This document shows, piece by piece, positions 26,734 to 34,797 of a stretch of 64,000 nt of DNA (position 1 is its first letter; each line of letters begins with the position of its first letter). Below the pieces are notes generated by a model. The model saw only the letters and a program-made list of their open reading frames with translations, had not been told where the DNA came from and did not search any database. The DNA is from Nocardia higoensis. Its GTDB lineage: Bacteria > Actinomycetota > Actinomycetes > Mycobacteriales > Mycobacteriaceae. A program made the translations under genes and the position numbers. The stretch spans positions 1 through 64,000 of the forward strand of contig NZ_JADLQN010000007.1 in the NCBI RefSeq assembly GCF_015477835.1. Reading direction: 5' to 3'.

Positions 26734-27474
26734 ATGAAGGGTGGCGCGAGATTGGCGATCGGTGTGGGCGTGGGCTATGTCCTCGGCCGCACGCGCAAGA
26801 TGCGATTCGCGCTGGCACTGGCCGGCGCGGGACTGAGCAGACAGTCCGGGGCGCAGGAGTTGCTGAAACGGGGGACGTCCCTGTTGGACTCGTCGCCGGA
26901 ACTGCTGAAGATCACCGAGACGGTCCGGGGTGAGCTGGGCGGGGCCGTGCGGGCCGCGGCGGTCAATGCGGCGGCGAACCGGGTGGACGCGCTCAACGCG
27001 CGGTTGCGGCAGCCCGCGGGCACACGGGACGAGTCGCGCCCCGACGAGGAGTACGAGGGCGAACTCGATCAGGATGAGGACGACTACGACAGCGACTTCA
27101 AGGACGAGGACGAGGACGAGGACGACGAGGGGTACACCGACGAGGGGTACACCGACGAGGGGTACACCGACGAGGACGACGAGGGCTACGCCGAGGAGGA
27201 CGAGGACGAACCTCTCGAGGCCGAGTTCGAAGACGAGTCCGAGGACGAAGACAATGCGGACGAGGACACTGCGGCCGAGGAGACCCGGGAAGAGCAGCGA
27301 TCACGGCCCGGGACCCGAGGCCGATCCGGTGCGCCGTCACGGACGCGGACGAGCAGGCCACGCAGGAGCGAGAGCGCGGGTTCCGGCGGCCGGTCGACCT
27401 CGTCCCGGTCCCGCCGGGTGCGGGCCGACGCCGATGTCGCCGACCGTGCGCCGGTACGTAGAACAGGGCGGTGA
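26734..27474 (+). CDS. gas-vesicle-cluster acidic repeat protein (GvpY-like position)
   Basis: A 246-residue protein that opens the gas vesicle operon. Residues 1-35 are hydrophobic and Gly-rich (ARLAIGVGVGYVLG), suggesting membrane or vesicle contact. Residues about 36-95 are a helical segment (RQSGAQELLKRGTSLLDSSPELL...). Residues 96-190 are almost entirely Asp/Glu with three DEGYT repeats, and the tail is Arg/Ser-rich and basic. This gives an acidic-then-basic polyampholyte. No catalytic motif is seen. I infer an accessory gas vesicle protein from the position, six bases before the SRPBCC gene. Confidence 0.7.
   Translation: MKGGARLAIGVGVGYVLGRTRKMRFALALAGAGLSRQSGAQELLKRGTSLLDSSPELLKITETVRGELGGAVRAAAVNAAANRVDALNARLRQPAGTRDESRPDEEYEGELDQDEDDYDSDFKDEDEDEDDEGYTDEGYTDEGYTDEDDEGYAEEDEDEPLEAEFEDESEDEDNADEDTAAEETREEQRSRPGTRGRSGAPSRTRTSRPRRSESAGSGGRSTSSRSRRVRADADVADRAPVRRTGR
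27124..27168 (+). repeat. three 15-bp tandem repeats encoding DEGYT
   Basis: Three perfect copies of GACGAGGGGTACACC in frame inside the acidic gas vesicle protein, followed by a diverged fourth (GAGGGCTACGCC). The copy number may vary between strains by slippage. Confidence 0.9.
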
Positions 27475-27479
27475 GAACG

Positions 27480-28781
27480 ATGGCGAAGAAATCGGTAGGT
27501 GATCTGCCCGGTGCGGACGCCGTGCGCAAGCCCGTCGCATCCGCGCGCCGGGCCGCTTCCACGGGCACCCGTCAGGCGAGCCGGGCCGCGTCCTCGGCCG
27601 GCGGCCAGGCGCGACGCGCCGCCTCGTCCAGCACAGGGCAAGCACGCCGCTCGGCGTCGTCGGCCACCGGACAAGCGCGCCGCGCCGCGACATCCACGGC
27701 GGGAAAGGTGCAGGAGCTCACACCGTCCGCGCAGTTGCAGCAGTCACTGCAGACCCTGGCGGGCACGGTGGCCGAGCGAGCGCTCAGCGGTGTCGCCGAC
27801 AAGGTCACCGGGACCGCCGACCGGTTGCACGACTACGCCGAGGGCGGCAGCGGCAACCTGCTGGCGGCGGTGACCGGCGTGGAGAAGCTCGCCGGCGGCG
27901 CGTCACCGATGAAGGCGGCGATGAGCGCGGGCATGTCCCAGCTCAGCCACACCGTCGGGGACACGTTGCAGGGCGCGAAGGAGTCGCTGCTCGGCGGCAA
28001 AGGCAAGGGCGGCGGCGGCAAGAAACTGAAGCTGACGAACATCGTGGAGCAGATCGATGTCGGCGTCCCGATCCAGCTGGCCTACGACCAGTGGACGCAG
28101 TTCGCGGACTTCCCGAAGTTCATGAAGAAGGTCGAACAGGTCGAGCAGGTGTCCGACGAGAAGCTGACCTGGACGGGCAAGGTGTTCTGGTCACGGCGGA
28201 GCTGGGATTCGACCATCATCGAGCAGATTCCGTTCGATCGGATCGTCTGGCGCTCCAAAGGGGACAAGGGATACATCGACGGGGCGGTGACCTTCCACGA
28301 GCTCGCTCCCGATCTGACCCGCATCATCCTGGTCCTCGAATACCACCCGCGCGGTCTGTTCGAGAAGACCGCGAACCTGTGGCGGGCCGCAGGCAGGCGG
28401 GCGCGGTTGGAGCTCAAGCACTTCCAACGCCATGTCATGACCGAGTCCATCCTGCATCCGGACGACATCGAGGGCTGGCACGGGGAGATCCGCGACAAGA
28501 AGGTGGTCTCCCAGAATGCCGTCGACGAGGAACCGCCCGATGAAGGGTCGGCCGAGGAAGAGTCGCCCGACGAGCTGACCTCCGACGGGAAGGCGCGCGA
28601 CGAGGAGACCGCCGGTGCGAGGACCGCTCGCAGGCGTCCTGCTCGCCGGACCAGAGCCTCCGACGACGAGAAGGCCGACTCCTCCGACGGTGAGCGACGG
28701 TCCGCAGCGCAGCGCACGCCGGTCCGGCGGCGGAGCACATCGCAACGCCGAGCCACCGGCCGAGGAGGCGAACGAGAATGA
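27480..28781 (+). CDS. SRPBCC-domain gas vesicle accessory protein (GvpZ-like)
   Basis: A 433-residue protein in three parts. Residues about 1-75 are Ala/Arg/Ser-rich with repeats of the form GQARRAASS, histone-like. Residues about 80-175 are helical. Residues about 185-335 are an SRPBCC/cyclase-dehydrase domain (VEQIDVGVPIQLAYDQWTQF, FWSRRSWDSTIIEQIPFDRI, LTRIILVLEYHP). The C-terminal 90 residues are acidic, then basic. Streptomyces gas vesicle operons carry an SRPBCC protein called GvpZ. The start ATG 27480 lies six bases after the previous stop. The basic tails may bind the acidic neighbour or nucleic acid; this is inference. Confidence 0.78.
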   Translation: MAKKSVGDLPGADAVRKPVASARRAASTGTRQASRAASSAGGQARRAASSSTGQARRSASSATGQARRAATSTAGKVQELTPSAQLQQSLQTLAGTVAERALSGVADKVTGTADRLHDYAEGGSGNLLAAVTGVEKLAGGASPMKAAMSAGMSQLSHTVGDTLQGAKESLLGGKGKGGGGKKLKLTNIVEQIDVGVPIQLAYDQWTQFADFPKFMKKVEQVEQVSDEKLTWTGKVFWSRRSWDSTIIEQIPFDRIVWRSKGDKGYIDGAVTFHELAPDLTRIILVLEYHPRGLFEKTANLWRAAGRRARLELKHFQRHVMTESILHPDDIEGWHGEIRDKKVVSQNAVDEEPPDEGSAEEESPDELTSDGKARDEETAGARTARRRPARRTRASDDEKADSSDGERRSAAQRTPVRRRSTSQRRATGRGGERE

Positions 28782-29176
28782 CGATCGAACCCGCGGGTGG
28801 TGGGGCAGGAACGATGGCCCGGCCGAACTCGTCGAGCCTCGCCGACGTGGTCGACACGATCCTCGACAAGGGACTGGTCATCGACGCGTTCGTGCGGGTG
28901 TCGCTGGTGGGGATCGAATTGATCACCATCGATGCGCGTGTCGTGGTGGCCAGTGTCGACACCTATCTGCGTTTCGCGGAGGCGGTGAATCGCCTCGACA
29001 TCTCCGAGAGCGACGCGAAGGGGTTGCCCGATCTGGTCGGCGATGCCGTCTCCGGCGGCGCCAAGCACAAGACCAAGGGCGCGATCGAAGCCGCGGGCGA
29101 GAAGGTGATGGGCCTGCTCGACGAGGTGGAGGACAAGCGCCAACGAGAACGGCAGCCGCGGGACAGGGGGCGCTGA
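28778..29176 (+). CDS. gvpA: gas vesicle major structural protein GvpA
   Basis: The 132-residue product holds the GvpA core SLADVVDTILDKGLVIDAFVRVSLVGIELITIDARVVVASVDTYL at about residues 20-65, the small amphiphilic protein that stacks to form the vesicle wall. A C-terminal extension of about 50 charged residues follows, as in actinobacterial GvpA. The ATG overlaps the previous stop by four bases. It is the best match to a true GvpA in the cluster; the other two homologues are more divergent. Confidence 0.93.
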   Translation: MTIEPAGGGAGTMARPNSSSLADVVDTILDKGLVIDAFVRVSLVGIELITIDARVVVASVDTYLRFAEAVNRLDISESDAKGLPDLVGDAVSGGAKHKTKGAIEAAGEKVMGLLDEVEDKRQRERQPRDRGR

Positions 29177-29946
29177 TGTCCGAGCAGACGGCGGTGTATG
29201 TGTACGGCATCGTGCCCGGCGACGTGGAGCCGGAGGATCACGCGTCCGGCGTGGGCGATCCGCCGAGCGAGGTGAGTGTCGTGCGGCACGGCGATCTCGC
29301 CGCGCTGGTCAGCAGGATTCCGGTCGATCGGCCACTGGGCACCCCGGACGATCTGACCGCGCACGCGCGCCTGCTCGACGGTTCGGCCGCGGTGGCGCCG
29401 GTGCTGCCGTTGCGGTTCGGCGCGGTCATGACCGATGCCGACGCGGTGCAGAAGGAGTTGCTCGAGGACAACGAGGACACCTTGCGATCCGCGTTGACCG
29501 AGTTGGAGGGCCGCGCGCAGTTCGTGATCCGAGGGCGCTATGTCGAGAAGGCGATCCTGCGCGAACTGCTCGAGGGCAACGCCGAGGCGGAGCGATTGCG
29601 CACGGAGATTCGCGACAAGCCCGAGGACGCGACGCGCAACGAACGAATCGCCCTCGGCGAGATGATCGCCAAGGCGATCGAGGAGCGGCGCGCCACGGAC
29701 ACCGACCGGGTGATCGGAGAGATCGATGACCTCGACCCGCTGGTCAACCGGCGGCAGCCCACCCACGAAGAGGAGGCGGTGCACATCGCCGTCCTGATCG
29801 AACTCGCGCGCCAAGGCGAACTCGAACAGACGCTGACGGAACTGGGCGAGGAGTGGGACGGCCGCGTGGACCTGAGTCTGCTCGGCCCGATGGCCGCCTA
29901 CGACTTCGTCGCCGCGCCACAGCCGGCGCGGGAGCCGGAGGGCTGA
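29176..29946 (+). CDS. gvpF: gas vesicle protein GvpF/GvpL family, first copy
   Basis: A 256-residue GvpF/L protein. It begins with VYVYGIVPGDV and has the family pattern HGDLAALVSRIP, DDLTAHARLLDG, VAPVLPLRFGAVM and, at the C-terminus, VDLSLLGPMAAYDFVA. GvpF is thought to bind GvpA and help vesicle initiation. The ATG overlaps the gvpA stop by one base. The name F rather than L follows operon order. Confidence 0.92.
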   Translation: MSEQTAVYVYGIVPGDVEPEDHASGVGDPPSEVSVVRHGDLAALVSRIPVDRPLGTPDDLTAHARLLDGSAAVAPVLPLRFGAVMTDADAVQKELLEDNEDTLRSALTELEGRAQFVIRGRYVEKAILRELLEGNAEAERLRTEIRDKPEDATRNERIALGEMIAKAIEERRATDTDRVIGEIDDLDPLVNRRQPTHEEEAVHIAVLIELARQGELEQTLTELGEEWDGRVDLSLLGPMAAYDFVAAPQPAREPEG

Positions 29947-29949
29947 GCC

Positions 29950-30207
29950 ATGGGGCTGGTGTCGTCGCTGCTGATGCTTCCGCTCGCGCCGGTGCGCGGA
30001 GTGGTCTGGCTCGCCGAGGTGATTCAGGAGCGTGTCGAGCACGAACTGCACGATCCGGCGAAGGTGCGGCGTGAGATGGAGGCGATCGACGAAGCGGCGG
30101 CCGCCGGCGAGCTGTCCGACGAGGAGCGGCGGCAGGCGCAGCAGCAGGTTCTCGATCGGTTGATCCGGCCGCGCGAGTCGACGAGCCCGCCTGCTGGAGA
30201 GGAGTGA
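29950..30207 (+). CDS. gvpG: gas vesicle protein GvpG
   Basis: An 85-residue protein matching GvpG: an N-terminal hydrophobic helix MGLVSSLLMLPLAPVRGVVWLAEVI, then QERVEHELHDPAKVRREMEAIDEA and a charged helix DEERRQAQQQVLDRL. GvpG is a minor assembly component. It starts three bases after gvpF. Confidence 0.9.
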   Translation: MGLVSSLLMLPLAPVRGVVWLAEVIQERVEHELHDPAKVRREMEAIDEAAAAGELSDEERRQAQQQVLDRLIRPRESTSPPAGEE

Positions 30208-30545
30208 GCGACGTGACCCGCGAACCCGCGGAAACCGATTCCGGCCGCGCCGACTCGCCTGCCGGCCGGGCTGCGGCCTCCCCTGTCGAGGCCGCTGCCG
30301 CGGCGAGCGAGCAACTGCGCTCGCTGATCGCCAAACAGCCGGAGGGCACCACTTCGCTGGAGCCGACCGAGGACGGTTGGATGGTGGAGATCGAGGTGCT
30401 CGAAGACCGCCGCATTCCCTCGTCCGCGGACATGCTCGCCCTCTACGAGGTGGAGATCGATCTGGACGGGAACCTGCTGGCCTATCGCCGGACACGCCGC
30501 TACAGCAGGGGCAGCGCCGACATCGGCGGAAGGGATCGGTCGTGA
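30204..30545 (+). CDS. gvpO: gas vesicle protein GvpO
   Basis: A 113-residue GvpO protein from GTG 30204. An Ala-rich tail precedes the family core DGWMVEIEVLEDRRIPSSADMLALYEVEIDLDGNLLAYRRTRRYSRG. GvpO is required for gas vesicle formation in haloarchaea and Streptomyces-type clusters, possibly as a regulator or assembly factor. It overlaps gvpG and the next gene by four bases each. Confidence 0.92.
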   Translation: MSDVTREPAETDSGRADSPAGRAAASPVEAAAAASEQLRSLIAKQPEGTTSLEPTEDGWMVEIEVLEDRRIPSSADMLALYEVEIDLDGNLLAYRRTRRYSRGSADIGGRDRS

Positions 30546-30931
30546 CGGTGGTCGGAGGCTCGTCGTCCGCGCCGCAGCCCTACGGGGGCGGCCATCAGTC
30601 GACGAACCTCGGCGACATTCTCGAACGGGTGCTGGACAAGGGACTGGTGATCGCCGGCGACATCCAGGTGAACCTTCTGGATATCGAGCTTTTGACGATC
30701 AAGCTGCGCTTGGTCGTGGCCTCGCTGGAAACCGCGAAAGCGGTGGGCATCGACTGGTGGGAGACCGACCCCTGGTTGAACAGCAAGGCACACACGAACG
30801 AGCGCCGCGATCGGGAACTCGAACAGGAGAACCGGGAGCTGCGCGAGCGGATCGCGCAGCTGGAGAGCGCACGCGGCGTGGCGGCACCCGCAGAGCTGCC
30901 GGTCGAGGCGGAAGACGAGAGGCGGCGATGA
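30542..30931 (+). CDS. gvpJ: gas vesicle protein GvpJ (GvpA paralogue)
   Basis: A 129-residue GvpA-family protein from GTG 30542. The core NLGDILERVLDKGLVIAGDIQVNLLDIELLTIKLRLVVASLETA diverges from GvpA as in GvpJ. WWETDPWLNS and a coiled-coil tail (RRDRELEQENRELRERIAQLES) follow. GvpJ is thought to seed or cap vesicle growth. Confidence 0.9.
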   Translation: MTVVGGSSSAPQPYGGGHQSTNLGDILERVLDKGLVIAGDIQVNLLDIELLTIKLRLVVASLETAKAVGIDWWETDPWLNSKAHTNERRDRELEQENRELRERIAQLESARGVAAPAELPVEAEDERRR

Positions 30932-31713
30932 ACGGCGAGGGGGTCTGGCTCTATGCCGTCGCGGACGCCGCGCCGGTTTCCGACGATCTCGGTGCGATGA
31001 CCGGGGTCGCGGGCGAACCACTGCGCCAGGTCCGAGTCGGCGCGCTGACCGCTGTGGTCGGTTCGGTACCGCTGGCGGTCTTCGGTGCGGAGCCGCTGCG
31101 CCGGAATCTGGAAGACCTGGACTGGCTGGACGGCGTGGCACGCACGCACGACGCGGTGGTGTCGGCGCTGTCGCGGCGCGCGCCGACCGTGCCGATGCGG
31201 CTGGCGACCGTGTTCCTCGACGACGACCGGGTGCGCGCGCTGCTCGAGGAGCGAGCAGCGGATTTCGAGTCGGCCATCATGCTCGTGGCGGGCCGCACGG
31301 AGTGGGGGGTCAAAGGGTACGGCGACCGGGAGGCGTTGATCGCGGCGGTGGCGGCGGGCGACGCCGATCGTGCGGGCGGCGGGTCGGGCACGGCGTATCT
31401 GATCCGCCGGCGTGCTCAGCTGAGCGCGCAGGACACCGTCGAGCAGGAGATGGCCGAGCGCGTCGAGAATATCCACGAGGCGCTGGTTCGGGAGGCCGCG
31501 GCGGGCAGGCGGCAACCGGCGACCGATCCCGCCCTGAGCCGCACCAAGGAGTGGATGGTGCTCAACGGCAGCTATCTGGTCGACGACGAGCGCAGCGAAT
31601 CCTTCGCCGCTGCCGTCGCGGCGCTCGACGAGAATTTTCCCGGCATCCGGCTCGAGCTCACCGGGCCGTGGCCGCCGTACTCGTTCGCGGGCGTGGGCAG
31701 GGATCCGGCGTGA
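30928..31713 (+). CDS. gvpL: gas vesicle protein GvpL/GvpF family, second copy
   Basis: A 261-residue GvpF/L homologue from ATG 30928, overlapping gvpJ by four bases. Family pattern: VWLYAVADAAPV, VGALTAVVGSVPL, ARTHDAVVSALSRRAPTVPMRLATVFLDDDRV, GRTEWGVKGY and the C-terminal LELTGPWPPYSFAGV. It is a paralogue of the gene at 29.2 kb. Confidence 0.92.
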   Translation: MNGEGVWLYAVADAAPVSDDLGAMTGVAGEPLRQVRVGALTAVVGSVPLAVFGAEPLRRNLEDLDWLDGVARTHDAVVSALSRRAPTVPMRLATVFLDDDRVRALLEERAADFESAIMLVAGRTEWGVKGYGDREALIAAVAAGDADRAGGGSGTAYLIRRRAQLSAQDTVEQEMAERVENIHEALVREAAAGRRQPATDPALSRTKEWMVLNGSYLVDDERSESFAAAVAALDENFPGIRLELTGPWPPYSFAGVGRDPA

Positions 31714-31949
31714 GAGCCACCGAGGCGGAACGCCGGGTCGCGCTGATCGATCTGCTCGATCGGGTACTCGCCGGCGGGGTCGTCATCTCCGGCGACATCA
31801 AACTCTCCATCGCCGATGTCGACATGGTGCAGATTTCGCTGCGCGCGCTGATCTCCTCGATCAGCGCCTTGACCGCGACGCCGCTCGCCACCGCCCTCGA
31901 ACCCGCCGTCGATGAGACGCACGAACTGGAGCCGTCCCGCGATGGCTGA
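31710..31949 (+). CDS. gvpS: gas vesicle protein GvpS (short GvpA-like)
   Basis: A 79-residue GvpA-family protein from GTG 31710: RRVALIDLLDRVLAGGVVISGDIKLSIADVDMVQISLRALISSI. This is the GvpS/GvpM-type paralogue found near gvpK in actinobacterial operons. It overlaps gvpL by four bases and gvpK by eight. Confidence 0.88.
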   Translation: MRATEAERRVALIDLLDRVLAGGVVISGDIKLSIADVDMVQISLRALISSISALTATPLATALEPAVDETHELEPSRDG

Positions 31950-32250
31950 ATCCAGCGGTGTGCCACCGAGAATCGACGCCGATCCCGAGTCCGTCGAGCG
32001 CGGACTCGTCACGCTGGTGCTGACTCTGGTGGAACTGTTGCGGCAACTGATGGAACGGCAGGCGCTGCGCAGGGTCGACGTCGGTGACCTGACCGACGAC
32101 CAGATCGAACGCATCGGCACCACCCTGATGCTGCTCGAGCGGCGCATGGCCGAGTTGCGCGAGCACTTCGGTCTGGAACCGGAGGACCTGAACATCGACC
32201 TGGGCCCGCTGGGGACGTTGCTGCCGGAGCGGCGCTTCGACGGCTGGTGA
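31942..32250 (+). CDS. gvpK: gas vesicle protein GvpK
   Basis: A 102-residue GvpK: PRIDADPESVERGLVTLVLTLVELLRQLMERQALRRVDVGDLTDDQIERIGTTLM, then EDLNIDLGPLGTLL. It is the last gene of the cluster, as in Streptomyces. No gvpN or gvpC is present, which matches other actinobacterial clusters. Confidence 0.93.
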   Translation: MAESSGVPPRIDADPESVERGLVTLVLTLVELLRQLMERQALRRVDVGDLTDDQIERIGTTLMLLERRMAELREHFGLEPEDLNIDLGPLGTLLPERRFDGW

Positions 32251-32370
32251 ACCCGCTCGAGTTCCAGTCGCTCCACGGGTCGATCAGCGGCACACCCGTC
32301 GTCGCGAAATCCTGCACATTCCGGGTCACCACCGTCGTGCCGTGCTCGGCAGGCGCGCGGCGATCGGGCG

Positions 32371-33183
32371 CTACCGCGGCTGCGTATCGGCTACCCGCTG
32401 CTTCGGCTGGACGGCACGCAAGAATGCCGTCGGCGACAGCCCCCGAGGAGACGTGGCGCGGGGAGTCCGAGCGGAACCGAGGGGGTCGGCACCCGACCGA
32501 GTTTCCTCGAGAGCCGTGTCGACGCTTTCCAGCCTGCGGTGATGCGCTCGGGCCGTCGTGAGCAGACGGTCCACGTCCCGGGCCAGGAAGGCATCGAGCA
32601 TGTGCGCGTGGTCGTTGTGCAGGGCGAGCCGGTCCGGTCGATCGGCGGCGTGCACCACGGTCCGCACGGGTTCGGTGGCGTGTAGGGCGGTGTCGAGCAT
32701 GCGCACCAATCGGTGCATGCGCGAGGGCCGAGTCAGCGCGATGTGGAAACGACGGGATGAGCGGTGGTAGGCGACGAGGTCGTCGTCGCGGATGGCCGCT
32801 TCCAGGTCGGCATGCGCGGCGAGCGCAGCCTCGATGTCGGCCTCGGTGGCGTGCCGGGCGGCGGCGGCCAGCGACGCGGTCTCCAATGTCTCTCGAAGGA
32901 TGTACATTTCGCGCAGCTCGGCGGCGGTGAGCTGGGCGACGAGGTATCCGGAGCGGGGCTGGTGGGTGACCAGGCCCTCCCCCATGAGCGTCTCGAGCGC
33001 CGCCCGGACCGGTGTGTGGCCGACGCCGAACAGTTCCGCGACTTCGCGCAGCGGAATGGCGGTGCGCGGTGGCACCGCCCCGTCCAGGATCACCCGGCGC
33101 AGTTCTCCCAGAATGATCTGGGGCCTGCCTGGTTCGTCGGCCACCAACAGTGCGAGCAACGCGGATCGTCGGCGTGGCGGCAT
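32371..33183 (-). CDS. GntR family regulator (FadR/FCD type)
   Basis: A 270-residue regulator. The winged helix at about residues 15-80 includes LREVAELFGVGHTPVRAALETLMGEGLVTHQPRSGYLV. The helical FCD domain has LRETLETASLAAAARHA, DDDLVAYHRSSRRFHIALTRPS and HNDHAHMLDAFLARDVDRL, with His ligands typical of metal-dependent effector binding. It begins at ATG 33183. It converges with the gas vesicle operon; its target genes are not evident. Confidence 0.9.
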   Translation of the reverse strand: MPPRRRSALLALLVADEPGRPQIILGELRRVILDGAVPPRTAIPLREVAELFGVGHTPVRAALETLMGEGLVTHQPRSGYLVAQLTAAELREMYILRETLETASLAAAARHATEADIEAALAAHADLEAAIRDDDLVAYHRSSRRFHIALTRPSRMHRLVRMLDTALHATEPVRTVVHAADRPDRLALHNDHAHMLDAFLARDVDRLLTTARAHHRRLESVDTALEETRSGADPLGSARTPRATSPRGLSPTAFLRAVQPKQRVADTQPR

Positions 33184-33370
33184 GGCCCCACGGTAGGCGG
33201 CGCGTGTTGCGAACTCGGTCACGGATGTGACGGGCAGGAAAATGTACGTGCAGTAGCCCATGACACCGAAATCCGAACGGCCGCAGGGTCCGACCGGCAG
33301 GCGAGGGCGCAGAACCCCGTGCCCGGCCGCGACGGGCGCGGCGCGGGGCCTGCGTGGTGAACCAGCGGAA

Positions 33371-34027
33371 TCAGCCCTGCAGCATCTTCCGCATCTCGTC
33401 GATCTCGGCCTGCTGGGAGTCGATGATCTGCTGGGCCAGCGCCTTGGCGTCCGGGTTGGCGCCTTCGGCGAGCTCGGTGCGCGACATCTCGATCGCGCCC
33501 TCGTGGTGAGCGATCATTCCGTTCAGCCACATCTGGTCGAACTCGGCCCCGGTGGCGGCCCCCATGTGCGACATCTGCTCGTCGCTCATCATCCCGGGCA
33601 TCATCGGCGAGGACATCATCGGCGAGCCACCGCCGTGCGGACCACCGTGCCCGCCGCCGGTGACGGGCGCGCCCCAGGCCTGCAACCACCCGGTCATCGT
33701 CGCGATCTCCGGTTCCTGGGCGGCCTGGATCCGCTTCGCCAGGTCCTGGAGCTGCGGATCGGTCGAACGCGAGATCGCCATGTCGGCCATCATCACGGCC
33801 TGACGATGGTGCGGGATCATCTCCTGCGCGAAGGTGATATCGGCGTCGTTGTGCACGTCGGCTGGGGCGTTCGTGCCGCTGGTCGTCGGCGCTGCCGACG
33901 CCGAGACACTGGTGGCGGCGGCACCGGTGTCGCCCCCGTCGGCCGAGTCGTCGTCGCCACAGCCGGTCAGTACGACAGCCGCGGCCAGCATCGCCAGCAC
34001 GGCTGAGGGAAGAGTCTTGCCGGACAT
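33371..34027 (-). CDS. DUF305 family lipoprotein
   Basis: A 218-residue exported lipoprotein. The signal ends in the lipobox LTGC at about residue 23, then a low-complexity linker. Two DUF305 halves follow, each with a double-His motif (MIPHHRQAVMMADMAI and MIAHHEGAIEMSRTEL), separated by a Gly/His/Met-rich segment (GGGHGGPHGG, SPMMSSPMMPGMM) that could bind metal such as copper. It starts at ATG 34027. It sits downstream of a DUF6153-like gene, a pairing common near metal-related loci. Confidence 0.88.
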   Translation of the reverse strand: MSGKTLPSAVLAMLAAAVVLTGCGDDDSADGGDTGAAATSVSASAAPTTSGTNAPADVHNDADITFAQEMIPHHRQAVMMADMAISRSTDPQLQDLAKRIQAAQEPEIATMTGWLQAWGAPVTGGGHGGPHGGGSPMMSSPMMPGMMSDEQMSHMGAATGAEFDQMWLNGMIAHHEGAIEMSRTELAEGANPDAKALAQQIIDSQQAEIDEMRKMLQG

Positions 34028-34114
34028 GAGTCACTCCTGGAGTGTCGAGGTTTCGGAAAGTGTTCGGATACACCGCGATCCGGACGAACAGTCACCGGAT
34101 CCGGCGGTCGCCGA

Positions 34115-34612
34115 TCACTGCCGCAACACACACAGAACAGCCAGGCGCCGCGAAGTAGACAGCGGCGGGGCACGACCGAACCCGTCGCGGCATCGGGTCC
34201 GGTTCACCAGGCGCTCATCGGCCGACGGCGGCCATGCCACGGCGAACAAGACGAGCACCAGCCCGGCCATCGCGGCCATGATCGCCAGGCACAGATGCAT
34301 CAGACCGGTGTGGGCGTCGTCGTGACCACCGCCGGGCATCTCGTCGTGCCCGCGTTCCCCCATCGGGGCCGCGTCGGGCACCGACGCGCAGCAGCTTTCC
34401 CACAGTCCGGCCTCGGCAGGCGAGGCGAACGTTGTCGCCGTCGCGGCCGGGATCACCTCGGCGGCGCTCACATGCGTGGCGCCGCTGTGCTCGTGCCCGG
34501 TCGACGAACCGGTCAGAGGAGCGTGGTGCATGCCGAGCACGGCCACCGCCACGGTGACCCACAGCAACGAACGCAGTAGCGTCCCCGCACGGCCGGCCAG
34601 CATGGAGCCCAC
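34115..34612 (-). CDS. DUF6153-like membrane protein
   Basis: A 165-residue protein with an N-terminal span (LLRSLLWVTVAVAVLGMHH) and a second span (HLCLAIMAAMAGLVLVLFAVAW) preceded by HTGLM, with a His/Cys-rich outer segment (ESCCAS, GHDEMPGGGHDDAH). This layout fits the DUF6153 family often found next to DUF305 proteins. ATG 34603 is an alternative start. The role is unproven; metal binding is inferred. Confidence 0.7.
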   Translation of the reverse strand: MGSMLAGRAGTLLRSLLWVTVAVAVLGMHHAPLTGSSTGHEHSGATHVSAAEVIPAATATTFASPAEAGLWESCCASVPDAAPMGERGHDEMPGGGHDDAHTGLMHLCLAIMAAMAGLVLVLFAVAWPPSADERLVNRTRCRDGFGRAPPLSTSRRLAVLCVLRQ

Positions 34613-34797
34613 CCTATCAGCGGCGATCTCCCCCTGTTTTCGCCGACGCGACGGAGGGCAGACGTGCAGACACAGACTCCGAGGAAAGATCCCCCAGGGG
34701 ACCGGTATTCACCGGTCAGCGGCCGTGTGGGCACGCGATCAGCGGCGCGCCCGGAGCTGCACGACAGGCGTCGGGCGACGACGGCCGCCCGGCGGGA

